From positions 3,957,191-4,021,190 of the forward strand of contig CM060958.1 in the NCBI GenBank assembly GCA_030765055.1: DNA of 64,000 bases, written 5' to 3'. The translations under genes and the position numbers were made by a program. The stretch's first letter is position 1. Every line of letters starts with the position of its first letter. The notes below the pieces were generated by a model that saw only the letters and a program-made list of their open reading frames with translations, searched no databases and was not told where the DNA came from. Below are positions 33,701 through 48,700 of the stretch, piece by piece. The DNA is from Mantis religiosa (lineage: Eukaryota; Arthropoda; Insecta; Mantodea; Mantidae).

Positions 33701-36700
33701 GGTATTTGTAGTTATCACTTTGGTGTAGACTATCTGCCGACTAACTTGGTGCGGTCAAAGACGATCTAACCTTTTGGTATTTATAGTCATCACTTTGTTG
33801 TAGACTATCTGCAGACTAACTTGGTGCGGATCAAAGACGATCTAAATTTTTGGTATTTATAGTAATCACTTTGGTGTACACTATCTGCAGACTGACTTGG
33901 TGCGGATCAAAGACGATCTAACTTTTTTGTATTTATAGTCCCCAATTTGGTGTAGACTATCTATCGACTAACTTGGTGCGGAACAAAGACGCTCTAAATT
34001 TTTGGTATTTATAGTTATCACTTTGGTGTAGACTATCTACCGACTAACTTGGTGCGGATCAAAGACGATCTAACTTTTTGGTATTTATAGTTACCACTTT
34101 GGTGTAGACTATCTACCGACTAACTTGGTGCGGATCAAAGACGCTCTAAATTTTTGGTATTTATAGTTACCACTTTGGTGTAGACTATCTACCGGCTAAC
34201 TTGGTGCGGATCAAAGACGATCTAAATTTTTGGTATTTATAGTTATCACTTTGGTGTAGACTATCTACCGACTAACTTGATGCGGATCAAAGACGCTCTA
34301 AATTTTTGGTATTTATAGTTATCACTTTGGTGTAGACTATCTACCGGCTAACTTGGTGCGGATCAAAGACGATCTAAATTTTTGGTATTTATAGTTATCA
34401 CTTTGGTGTAGACTATCTACCGGCTAACTTGGTGCGGATCAAATACGCTCTAAATTTTTGGTGTTTATAGTTATCACTTTGGTGTAGACTATCTACCGGC
34501 TAACTTGGTGCGGATCAAAGACGATCTAAATTTTTGGTATTTATAGTTATCACTTTGGTGTAGACTATCTACCGACTAACTTGGTGCGGATCAAAGACGC
34601 TCTAAATTTTTGGTGTTTATAGTCATCACTTTGGTGTAGACTATCTACCGACTAACTTGGTGCGGATCAAAGACGCTCTAAATTTTTGGTATTTATAGTT
34701 ATCACTTTGGTGTAGACTATCTACCGACTAACTTGGTGCGGATCAAAGACGCTCTAAATTTTTGGTATTTATAGTTATCACTTTGGTGTAGACTATCTAC
34801 CGACTAACTTGATGCGGATCAAAGACGATCTAAATTTTTGGTATTTATAGTTACCACTTTGGTGTAGACTATCTACCGGCTAACTTGATGCGGATCAAAG
34901 ACGATCTAAATTTTTGGTATTTATAGTTATCACTTTGGTGTAGACTATCTACCGGCTAACTTGATGCGGATCAAAGACGCTCTAAATTTTTGGTGTTTAT
35001 AGTTATCACTTTGGTGTAGACTATCTACCGGCTAACTTGATGCGGATCAAAGACGATCTAAATTTTTGGTATTTATAGTTACCACTTTGGTGTAGACTAT
35101 CTACCGGCTAACTTGGTGCGGATCAAAGACGATCTAAATTTTTGGTATTTATAGTTATCACTTTGGTGTAGACTATCTACCGACTAACTTGATGCGGATC
35201 AAAGACGCTCTAAATTTTTGGTATTTATAGTTATCACTTTGGTGTAGACTATCTACCGGCTAACTTGGTGCGGATCAAAGACGCTCTAAATTTTTGGTAT
35301 TTATAGTTATCACTTTGGTGTAGACTATCTACCGGCTAACTTGATGCGGATCAAAGACGATCTAAATTTTTGGTATTTATAGTTACCACTTTGGTGTAGA
35401 CTATCTACCGGCTAACTTGGTGCGGATCAAAGACGATCTAAATTTTTGGTATTTATAGTTATCACTTTGGTGTAGACTATCTACCGACTAACTTGATGCG
35501 GATCAAAGACGCTCTAAATTTTTGGTATTTATAGTTATCACTTTGGTGTAGACTATCTACCGACTAACTTGATGCGGATCAAAGACGCTCTAAATTTTTG
35601 GTATTTATAGTTATCACTTTGGTGTAGACTATCTACCGGCTAACTTGGTGCGGATCAAAGACGCTCTAAATTTTTGGTATTTATAGTTATCACTTTGGTG
35701 TAGACTATCTACCGGCTAACTTGATGCGGATCAAAGACGATCTAAATTTTTGGTATTTATAGTTACCACTTTGGTGTAGACTATCTACCGGCTAACTTGG
35801 TGCGGATCAAAGACGATCTAAATTTTTGGTATTTATAGTTATCACTTTGGTGTAGACTATCTACCGACTAACTTGATGCGGATCAAAGACGCTCTAAATT
35901 TTTGGTATTTATAGTTATCACTTTGGTGTAGACTATCTACCGACTAACTTGGTGCGGATCAAAGACGCTCTAAATTTTTGGTGTTTATAGTCATCACTTT
36001 GGTGTAGACTATCTACCGGCTAACTTGATGCGGATCAAAGACGATCTAAATTTTTGGTATTTATAGTTATCACTTTGGTGTAGACTATCTACCGACTAAC
36101 TTGATGCGGATCAAAGACGCTCTAAATTTTTGGTATTTATAGTTATCACTTTGGTATAGACTATCTACCGACTAACTTGATGCGGATCAAAGACGCTCTA
36201 AATTTTTGGTATTTATAGTTATCACTTTGGTATAGACTATCTACCGACTAACTTGATGCGGATCAAAGACGATCTAAATTTTTGGTATTTATAGTTATCA
36301 CTTTGGTGTAGACTATCTACCGGCTAACTTGGTGCGGATCAAAGACGCTCTAAATTTTTGGTGTTTATAGTCATCACTTTGGTGTAGACTATCTACCGGC
36401 TAACTTGATGCGGATCAAAGACGATCTAAATTTTTGGTATTTATAGTTATCACTTTGGTGTAGACTATCTACCGGCTAACTTGGTGCGGATCAAAGACGC
36501 TCTAAATTTTTGGTGTTTATAGTCATCACTTTGGTGTAGACTATCTACCGACTAACTTGATGCGGATCAAAGACGATCTAAATTTTTGGTATTTATAGAT
36601 ATCACTTTGGTGTAGACTATCTACCGACTAACTTGATGCGGATCAAAGACGATCTAAATTTTTGGTATTTATAGTTATCACTTTGGTGTAGACTATCTAC

Positions 36701-39700
36701 CGGCTAACTTGGTGCGGATCAAAGACGATCTAAATTTTTGGTATTTATAGTTATCACTTTGGTGTAGACTATCTACCGGCTAACTTGGTGCGGATCAAAG
36801 ACGCTCTAAATTTTTGGTGTTTATAGTCATCACTTTGGTGTAGACTATCTACCGGCTAACTTGATGCGGATCAAAGACGATCTAAATTTTTGGTATTTAT
36901 AGTTATCACTTTGGTGTAGACTATCTACCGGCTAACTTGGTGCGGATCAAAGACGCTCTAAATTTTTGGTGTTTATAGTCATCACTTTGGTGTAGACTAT
37001 CTACCGGCTAACTTGATGCGGATCAAAGACGATCTAAATTTTTGGTGTTTATAGTCATCACTTTGGTGTAGACTATCTACCGACTAACTTGGTGCGGATC
37101 AAAGACGATCTAAATTTTTGGTATTTATAGTTATCACTTTGGTGTAGACAATCTACCGACTAACTTGGTGCGGATCAAAGACGTTCTAAATTTTTGGTAT
37201 TTATAGTTATCACTTTGGTGTAGACTATCTACAGACTAACTTGGTGCGGATCAAAGACGATCTAAATTTTTGGTATTTATAGTTATCACTTTGGTGTAGA
37301 CTATCTACCGGCTAACTTGGTGCGGATCAAAGACGATCTAAATTTTTGGTATTTATAGTTATCACTTTGGTGTAGACTATCTACCGACTAACTTGGTGCG
37401 GATCAAAGACGTTCTAAATTTTTGGTATTTATAGTTATCACTTTGGTGTAGACTATCTACCGACTAACTTGGTGCGGATCAAAGACGTTCTAAATTTTTG
37501 GTATTTATAGTTATCACTTTGGTGTAGACTATCTACCGACTAACTTGATGCGGATCAAAGACGTTCTAAATTTTTGGTATTTATAGTTATCACTTTGGTG
37601 TAGACTATCTACCGGCTAACTTGATGCGGATCAAAGACGATCTAAATTTTTGGTATTTATAGTTATCACTTTGGTGTAGACTATCTACCGACTAACTTGG
37701 TGCGGATCAAAGACGTTCTAAATTTTTGGTATTTATAGTCCCCAATTTGGTGTAGACTATCTACCGGCTAACTTGATGCGGATCAAAGACGATCTAAATT
37801 TTTGGTATTTATAGTTATCACTTTGGTGTAGACTATCTACCGACTGACTTGGTGCGGAACAAAGACGCTCTAAATTTTTGGTATTTATAGTTATCACTTT
37901 GGTGTAGACTATCTACCGACTAACTTGATGCGGATCAAAGACGTTCTAAATTTTTGGTATTTATAGTTATCACTTTGGTGTAGACTATCTACCGGCTAAC
38001 TTGATGCGGATCAAAGACGTTCTAAATTTTTGGTATTTATAGTTATCACTTTGGTGTAGACTATCTACCGACTAACTTGATGCGGATCAAAGACGATCTA
38101 AATTTTTGGTGTTTATAGTCATCACTTTGGTGTAGACTATCTACCGACTAACTTGATGCGGATCAAAGACGATCTAAATTTTTGGTATTTATAGTTATCA
38201 CTTTGGTGTAGACTATCTACCGGCTAACTTGATGCGGATCAAAGACGTTCTAAATTTTTGGTATTTATAGTTATCACTTTGGTGTAGACTATCTACCGAC
38301 TAACTTGATGCGGATCAAAGACGATCTAAATTTTTGGTGTTTATAGTCATCAATTTGGTGTAGACTATCTACCGACTAACTTGGTGCGGATCAAAGACGA
38401 TCTAAATTTTTGGTATTTATAGTTATCACTTTGGTGTAGACAATCTACCGACTAACTTGGTGCGGATCAAAGACGTTCTAAATTTTTGGTATTTATAGTT
38501 ATCACTTTGGTGTAGACTATCTACCGGCTAACTTGGTGCGGATCAAAGACGATCTAAATTTTTGGTATTTATAGTTATCACTTTGGTGTAGACTATCTAC
38601 CGACTAACTTGATGCGGATCAAAGACGATCTAAATTTTTGGTATTTATAGTTATCACTTTGGTGTAGACTATCTACCGACTGACTTGGTGCGGAACAAAG
38701 ACGCTCTAAATTTTTGGTATTTATAGTTATCACTTTGGTGTAGACTATCTACCGACTAACTTGATGCGGATCAAAGACGTTCTAAATTTTTGGTATTTAT
38801 AGTTATCACTTTGGTGTAGACTATCTACCGGCTAACTTGATGCGGATCAAAGACGTTCTAAATTTTTGGTATTTATAGTTATCACTTTGGTGTAGACTAT
38901 CTACCGACTAACTTGATGCGGATCAAAGACGATCTAAATTTTTGGTGTTTATAGTCATCACTTTGGTGTAGACTATCTACCGACTAACTTGATGCGGATC
39001 AAAGACGATCTAAATTTTTGGTATTTATAGTTATCACTTTGGTGTAGACTATCTACCGGCTAACTTGATGCGGATCAAAGACGTTCTAAATTTTTGGTAT
39101 TTATAGTTATCACTTTGGTGTAGACTATCTACCGACTAACTTGATGCGGATCAAAGACGATCTAAATTTTTGGTGTTTATAGTCATCAATTTGGTGTAGA
39201 CTATCTACCGACTAACTTGGTGCGGATCAAAGACGATCTAAATTTTTGGTATTTATAGTTATCACTTTGGTGTAGACAATCTACCGACTAACTTGGTGCG
39301 GATCAAAGACGTTCTAAATTTTTGGTATTTATAGTTATCACTTTGGTGTAGACTATCTACCGGCTAACTTGGTGCGGATCAAAGACGATCTAAATTTTTG
39401 GTATTTATAGTTATCACTTTGGTGTAGACTATCTACCGACTGACTTGATGCGGATCAAAGACGATCTAAATTTTTGGTATTTATAGTTATCACTTTGGTG
39501 TAGACTATCTACCGGCTAACTTGATGCGGATCAAAGACGCTCTAAATTTTTGGTATTTATAGTTGTCACTTTGGTGTAGACTATCTACCGACTAACTTGG
39601 TGCGGAACAAAGACGATCTAAATTTTTGGTATTTATAGTTATCACTTTGGTGTAGACTATCTACCGGCTAACTTGGTGCGGATCAAAGACGATCTAAATT

Positions 39701-42700
39701 TTTGGTATTTATAGTTATCACTTTGGTGTAGACTATCTACCGACTGACTTGGTGCGGATCAAAGACGCTCTAAATTTTTGGTGTTTATAGTCATCACTTT
39801 GGTGTAGACTATCTACCGGCTAACTTGATGCGGATCAAAGACGATCTAAATTTTTGGTATTTATAGTTATCACTTTGGTGTAGACTATCTACCGACTAAC
39901 TTGGTCCGGCCCAAAGACGCTCTAAATTTTTGGTATTTATAGTTATCACTTTGGTGTAGACTATCTACCGACTAACTTGATGCGGATCAAAGACGCTCTA
40001 AATTTTTGGTATTTATAGTTATCACTTTGGTGTAGACTATCTACCGACTAACTTGGTGCGGAACAAAGACGTTCTAAATTTTTGGTATTTATAGTTATCA
40101 CTTTGGTGTAGACTATCTACCGACTAACTTGATGCGGAACAAAGACGTTCTAAATTTTTGGTATTTATAGTTATCACTTTGGTGTAGACTATCTACCGGC
40201 TAACTTGGTGCGGATCAAAGACGATCTAAATTTTTGGTATTTATAGTTATCACTTTGGTGTAGACTATCTACCGACTAACTTGGTCCGGCCCAAAGACGC
40301 TCTAAATTTTTGGTATTTATAGTTATCACTTTGGTGTAGACTATCTACCGGCTAACTTGATGCGGAACAAAGACGTTCTAAATTTTTGGTATTTATAGTT
40401 ATCACTTTGGTGTAGACTATCTACCGACTAACTTGATGCGGAACAAAGACATTCTAAATTTTTGGTATTTATAGTTATCACTTTGGTGTAGACTATCTAC
40501 CGACTAACTTGATGCGGATCAAAGACGATCTAAATTTTTGGTATTTATAGTTATCACTTTGGTGTAGACTATCTACCGACTTACTTGATGCGGATCAAAG
40601 ACGTTCTAAATTTTTGGTATTTATAGTTATCACTTTGGTGTAGACTATCTACCGACTAACTTGGTGCGGATCAAAGACGATCTAAATTTTTGGTATTTAT
40701 AGTTATCACTTTGGTGTAGACTATCTACCGACTAACTTGGTAAGGATCAAAGACGCTCTAAATTTTTGGTATTTATAGTTATCACTTTGGTGTAGACTAT
40801 CTACCGACTAACTTGATGCGGATCAAAGACGATCTAAATTTTTGGTATTTATAGTTATCACTTTGGTGTAGACTATCTACCGACTAACTTGATGCGGATC
40901 AAAGACGATCTAAATTTTTGGTATTTATAGTTATCACTTTGGTGTAGACTATCTACCGACTAACTTGATGCGGATCAAAGACGATCTAAATTTTTGGTAT
41001 TTATAGTTATCACTTTGGTGTAGACTATCTACCGACTAACTTGATGCGGATCAAAGACGCTCTAAATTTTTGGTATTTATAGTTATCACTTTGGTGTAGA
41101 CTATCTACCGACTAACTTGATGCGGATCAAAGACGATCTAAATTTTTGGTATTTATAGTTATCACTTTGGTGTAGACTATCTACCGACTAACTTGGTGCG
41201 GATCAAAGACGTTCTAAATTTTTGGTATTTATAGTTACCACTTTGGTGTAGACTATCTACCGACTAACTTGATGCGGATCAAAGACGATCTAAATTTTTG
41301 GTATTTATAGTTATCACTTTGGTGTAGACTATCTACCGACTAACTTGGTGCGGATCAAAGACGTTCTAAATTTTTGGTATTTATAGTTACCACTTTGGTG
41401 TAGACTATCTACCGACTAACTTGATGCGGATCAAAGACGATCTAAATTTTTGGTATTTATAGTTATCACTTTGGTGTAGACTATCTACCGACTAACTTGA
41501 TGCGGATCAAAGACGATCTAAATTTTTGGTATTTATAGTTATCACTTTGGTGTAGACTATCTACCGACTAACTTGATGCGGATCAAAGACGCTCTAAATT
41601 TTTGGTATTTATAGTTATCACTTTGGTGTAGACTATCTACCGACTAACTTGATGCGGATCAAAGACGCTCTAAATTTTTGGTATTTATAGTTATCACTTT
41701 GGTGTAGACTATCTACCGGCTAACTTGATGCGGATCAAAGACGCTCTAAATTTTTGGTATTTATAGTTATCACTTTGGTGTAGACTATCTACCGACTAAC
41801 TTGATGCGGATCAAAGACGATCTAAATTTTTGGTATTTATAGTTACCACTTTGGTGTAGACTATCTACCGACTAACTTGATGCGGATCAAAGACGATCTA
41901 AATTTTTGGTATTTATAGTTATCACTTTGGTGTAGACTATCTACCGACTAACTTGATGCGGATCAAAGACGATCTAAATTTTTGGTATTTATAGTTATCA
42001 CTTTGGTGTAGACTATCTACCGGCTAACTTGATGCGGATCAAAGACGATCTAAATTTTTGGTATTTATAGTTATCACTTTGGTGTAGACTTTCTACCGGC
42101 TAACTTGATGCGGATCAAAGACGCTCTAAATTTTTGGTATTTATAGTTATCACTTTGGTGTAGACTATCTACCGGCTAACTTGATGCGGATCAAAGACGA
42201 TCTAAATTTTTGGTATTTATAGTTATCACTTTGGTGTAGACTATCTACCGGCTAACTTGATGCGGATCAAAGACGCTCTAAATTTTTGGTATTTATAGTT
42301 ATCACTTTGGTGTAGACTATCTACCGGCTAACTTGATGCGGATCAAAGACGCTCTAAATTTTTGGTATTTATAGTTATCACTTTGGTGTAGACTATCTAC
42401 CGACTAACTTGATGCGGATCAAAGACGATCTAAATTTTTGGTATTTATAGTTATCACTTTGGTGTAGACTATCTACCGGCTAACTTGATGCGGATCAAAG
42501 ACGTTCTAAATTTTTGGTATTTATAGTTATCACTTTGGTGTAGACTATCTACCGACTAACTTGATGCGGATCAAAGACGCTCTAAATTTTTGGTATTTAT
42601 AGTTACCACTTTGGTGTAGACTATCTACCGACTAACTTGATGCGGATCAAAGACGATCTAAATTTTTGGTATTTATAGTTATCACTTTGGTGTAGACTAT

Positions 42701-45700
42701 CTATCGGCTAACTTGATGCGGATCAAAGACGTTCTAAATTTTTGGTATTTATAGTTACCACTTTGGTGTAGACTATCTACCGACTAACTTGATGCGGATC
42801 AAAGACGCTCTAAATTTTTGGTATTTATAGTTATCACTTTGGTGTAGACTATCTACCGACTAACTTGATGCGGATCAAAGACGTTCTAAATTTTTGGTAT
42901 TTATAGTTACCACTTTGGTGTAGACTATCTACCGACTAACTTGATGCGGATCAAAGACGTTCTAAATTTTTGGTATTTATAGTTACCACTTTGGTGTAGA
43001 CTATCTACCGACTAACTTGATGCGGATCAAAGACGATCTAAATTTTTGGTATTTATAGTTATCACTTTGGTGTAGACTATCTATCGGCTAACTTGATGCG
43101 GATCAAAGACGATCTAAATTTTTGGTATTTATAGTTATCACTTTGGTGTAGACTATCTACCGACTAACTTGATGCGGATCAAAGACGTTCTAAATTTTTG
43201 GTATTTATAGTTACCACTTTGGTGTAGACTATCTACCGACTAACTTGATGCGGATCAAAGACGATCTAAATTTTTGGTATTTATAGTTATCACTTTGGTG
43301 TAGACTATCTACCGACTAACTTGATGCGGATCAAAGACGATCTAAATTTTTGGTATTTATAGTTATCACTTTGGTGTAGACTATCTACCGACTAACTTGA
43401 TGCGGATCAAAGACGCTCTAAATTTTTGGTATTTATAGTTATCACTTTCGTGTAGACTATCTACCGACTAACTTGATGCGGATCAAAGACGATCTAAATT
43501 TTTGGTATTTATAGTTATCACTTTGGTGTAGACTATCTACCGGCTAACTTGATGCGGATCAAAGACGATCTAAATTTTTGGTATTTATAGTTATCACTTT
43601 GGTGTAGACTATCTACCGGTTAACTTGATGCGGATTAAAGACGTTCCAAATTTTGGTATTTATAGTTATCCCTTTGGTGTAGACTATCTACCGACTAACT
43701 TGATGCGGATTAAAGACGTTCTAAATTTTTGGTATTTATAGTTATCACTTTGGTATAGACTATCTACCGGCTAACTTGGTGCGGATCAAAGACGTTCTAA
43801 ATTTTTGGTATTTATAGTTATCACTTTGGTGTAGCCTATCTACCGGCTAACTTGGTGCGGATCAAAGACGATCTAAATTTTTGGTATTTATAGTTACCAC
43901 TTTGGTGTAGACTATCTACCGGCTAACTTGGTCCGGAACAAAGACGATCTAAATTTTTGGTATTTATAGTTATCACTTTGGTGTAGACTATCTACCGACT
44001 AACTTGATGCGGATCAAAGACGATCTAAATTTTTGGTATTTATAGTTATCACTTTGGTGTAGACTATCTACCGACTAACTTGATGCGGATCAAAGACGCT
44101 CTAAATTTTTGGTATTTATAGTTATCACTTTGGTGTAGACTATCTACCGGTTAACTTGATGCGGATTAAAGACGTTCCAAATTTTGGTATTTATAGTTAT
44201 CCCTTTGGTGTAGACTATCTACCGACTAACTTGATGCGGATTAAAGACGTTCTAAATTTTTGGTATTTATAGTTATCACTTTGGTATAGACTATCTACCG
44301 GCTAACTTGGTGCGGATCAAAGACGTTCTAAATTTTTGGTATTTATAGTTATCACTTTGGTGTAGCCTATCTACCGGCTAACTTGGTGCGGATCAAAGAC
44401 GATCTAAATTTTTGGTATTTATAGTTACCACTTTGGTGTAGCCTATCTACCGACTGACTTGGTGCGGATCAAAGACGATCTAAATTTTTGGTATTTATAG
44501 TTATCACTTTGGTGTAGACTATCTACCGACTAACTTGATGCGGATCAAAGACGTTCTAAATTTTTGGTATTTATAGTTATCACTTTGGTGTAGACTATCT
44601 ACCGGCTAACTTGATGCGGATCAAAGACGTTCTAAATTTTTGGTATTTATAGTTATCACTTTGGTGTAGACTATCTACCGGCTAACTTGATGCGGATCAA
44701 AGACGATCTAAATTTTTGGTATTTATAGTTATCACTTTGGTGTAGACTATCTACCGGCTAACTTGGTGCGGATCAAAGACGATCTAAATTTTTGGTATTT
44801 ATAGTTATCACTTTGGTGTAGACTATCTACCGGCTAACTTGGTGCGGAACAAAGACGCTCTAAATTTTTGGTATTTATAGTTATCACTTTGGTGTAGACT
44901 ATCTACCGACTAACTTGGTGCGGATCAAAGACGCTCTAAATTTTTGGTATTTATAGTTATCACTTTGGTGTAGACTATCTACCGGCTAACTTGATGCGGA
45001 TCAAAGACGATCTAAATTTTTGGTATTTATAGTTATCACTTTGGTGTAGACTATCTACCGGCTAACTTGATGCGGATCAAAGACGATCTAAATTTTTGGT
45101 ATTTATAGTTATCACTTTGGTGTAGACTATCTACCGGCTAACTTGGTGCGGAACAAAGACGCTCTAAATTTTTGGTATTTATAGTTATCACTTTGGTGTA
45201 GACTATCTACCGACTAACTTGGTGCGGATCAAAGACGCTCTAAATTTTTGGTATTTATAGTTATCACTTTGGTGTAGACTATCTACAGACTAACTTGGTG
45301 CGGATCAAAGACGATCTAAATTTTTGGTATTTATAGTTATCACTTTGGTGTAGACTATCTACCGGCTAACTTGGTGCGGATCAAAGACGATCTAAATTTT
45401 TGGTATTTATAGTTATCACTTTGGTGTAGACTATCTACAGACTAACTTGGTGCGGATCAAAGACGATCTAAATTTTTGGTATTTATAGTTATCACTTTGG
45501 TGTAGACTATCTACAGACTAACTTGGTGCGGATCAAAGACGATCTAAATTTTTGGTATTTATAGTTATCACTTTGGTGTAGACTATCTACAGACTAACTT
45601 GGTGCGGATCAAAGACGATCTAAATTTTTGGTATTTATAGTTATCACTTTGGTGTAGCCTATCTACCGACTGACTTGGTGCGGATCAAAGACGATCTAAA

Positions 45701-48700
45701 TTTTTGGTATTTATAGTTATCACTTTGGTGTAGACTATCTACCGACTAACTTGATGCGGATCAAAGACGCTCTAAATTTTTGGTATTTATAGTTATCACT
45801 TTGGTGTAGACTATCTACCGACTAACTTGATGCGGATCAAAGACGATCTAAATTTTTGGTATTTATAGTTATCACTTTGGTGTAGACTATCTACCGACTA
45901 ACTTGGTCCGGATCAAAGACGATCTAAATTTTTGGTATTTATAGTTATCACTTTGGTGTAGACTATCTACCGGCTAACTTGGTGCGGATCAAAGACGCTC
46001 TAAATTTTTGGTATTTATAGTTATCACTTTGGTGTAGACTATCTACCGGCTAACTTGATGCGGATCAAAGACGATCTAAATTTTTGGTATTTATAGTTAT
46101 CACTTTGGTGTAGACTATCTACCGACTAACTTGGTGCGGATCAAAGACGATCTAAATTTTTGGTATTTATAGTTATCACTTTGGTGTAGACTATCTACCG
46201 ACTAACTTGGTGCGGATCAAAGACGCTCTAAATTTTTGGTATTTATAGTTATCACTTTGGTGTAGACTATCTACCGGCGAACTTGATGCGGATCAAAGAC
46301 GATCTAAATTTTTGGTATTTATAGTTATCACTTTGGTGTAGACTATCTACCGACTAACTTGATGCGGATCAAAGACGATCTAAATTTTTGGTATTTATAG
46401 TTATCACTTTGGTGTAGACTATCTACCGACTAACTTGGTGCGGATCAAAGACGATCTAAATTTTTGGTATTTATAGTTATCACTTTGGTGTAGACTATCT
46501 ACCGACTAACTTGGTGCGGATCAAAGACGCTCTAAATTTTTGGTATTTATAGTTATCACTTTGGTGTAGACTATCTACCGGCGAACTTGATGCGGATCAA
46601 AGACGATCTAAATTTTTGGTATTTATAGTTATCACTTTGGTGTAGACTATCTACCGACTAACTTGATGCGGATCAAAGACGATCTAAATTTTTGGTATTT
46701 ATAGTTATCACTTTGGTGTAGACTATCTACCGACTAACTTGGTGCGGATCAAAGACGATCTAAATTTTTGGTATTTATAGTTATCACTTTGGTGTAGACT
46801 ATCTACCGACTAACTTGATGCGGATCTAAGACGATCTAAATTTTTGGTATTTATAGTTATCACTTTGGTGTAGACTATCTACCGACTAACTTGATGCGGA
46901 TCAAAGACGCTCTAAATTTTTGGTATTTATAGTTATCACTTTGGTGTAGACTATCTACCGACTAACTTGGTGCGGATCAAAGACGCTCTAAATTTTTGGT
47001 ATTTATAGTTATCACTTTGGTGTAGACTATCTACCGACTAACTTGATGCGGATCAAAGACGATCTAAATTTTTGGTATTTATAGTTATCACTTTGGTGTA
47101 GACTATCTACCGACTAACTTGGTGCGGATCAAAGACGATCTAAATTTTTGGTATTTATAGTTATCACTTTGGTGTAGACTATCTACCGACTAACTTGATG
47201 CGGATCAAAGACGCTCTAAATTTTTGGTATTTATAGTTATCACTTTGGTGTAGACTATCTACCGACTAACTTGGTGCGGATCAAAGACGATCTAAATTTT
47301 TGGTATTTATAGTTATCACTTTGGTGTAGACTATCTACCGGCTAACTTGATGCGGATCAAAGACGATCTAAATTTTTGGTATTTATAGTTATCACTTTGG
47401 TGTAGACTATCTACCGACTAACTTGGTGCGGATCAAAGACGATCTAAATTTTTGGTATTTATAGTTATCACTTTGGTGTAGACTATCTACCGGCTAACTT
47501 GATGCGGATCAAAGACGATCTAAATTTTTGGTATTTATAGTTATCACTTTGGTGTAGACTATCTACCGACTAACTTGGTGCGGATCAAAGACGATCTAAA
47601 TTTTTGGTATTTATAGTTATCACTTTGGTGTAGACTATCTACCGACTAACTTGGTCCGGATCAAAGACGTTCTAAATTTTTGGTATTTATAGTTATCACT
47701 TTGGTGTAGACTATCTACCGGCTAACTTGGTGCGGATCAAAGACGTTCTAAATTTTTGGTATTTATAGTTATCACTTTGGTGTAGACTATCTACCGACTA
47801 ACTTGATGCGGATCAAAGACGTTCTAAATTTTTGGTATTTATAGTTATCACTTTGGTGTAGACTATCTACCGACTAACTTCATGCGGATTAAAGACGCTC
47901 TAAATTTTTGGTATTTATAGTTATCACTTTGGTGTAGACTATCTACCGACTAACTTGATGCGGATCAAAGACGTTCTAAATTTTTGGTATATATAGTTAT
48001 CACTTTGGTGTAGACTATCTACCGACTAACTTGATGCGGATCAAAGACGATCTAAATTTTTGGTATTTATAGTTATCACTTTGGTGTAGACTATCTACCG
48101 ACTAACTTGGTCCGGATCAAAGACGTTCTAAATTTTTGGTATTTATAGTTATCACTTTGGTGTAGACTATCTACCGACTAACTTGATGCGGATCAAAGAC
48201 GATCTAAATTTTTGGTATTTATAGTTATCACTTTGGTGTAGACTATCTACCGACTAACTTGGTCCGGATCAAAGACGTTCTAAATTTTTGGTATTTATAG
48301 TTATCACTTTGGTGTAGACTATCTACCGACTAACTTGGAGCGGATCAAAGACGATCTAAATTTTTGGTATTTATAGTTATCACTTTGGTGTAGACTATCT
48401 ACCGACTAACTGGGTGCGGATCAAAGACGATCTAAATTTTTGGTATTTATAGTTATCACTTTGGTGTAGACTATCTACCGACTAACTTGATGCGGATCAA
48501 AGACGTTCTAAATTTTTGGTATTTATAGTTATCACTTTGGTGTAGACTATCTACCGACTAACTTGATGCGGATCAAAGACGTTCTAAATTTTTGGTATTT
48601 ATAGTTATCACTTTGGTGTAGACTATCTACCGACTAACTTGATGCGGATCAAAGACGTTCTAAATTTTTGGTATTTATAGTTATCACTTTGGTGTAGACT

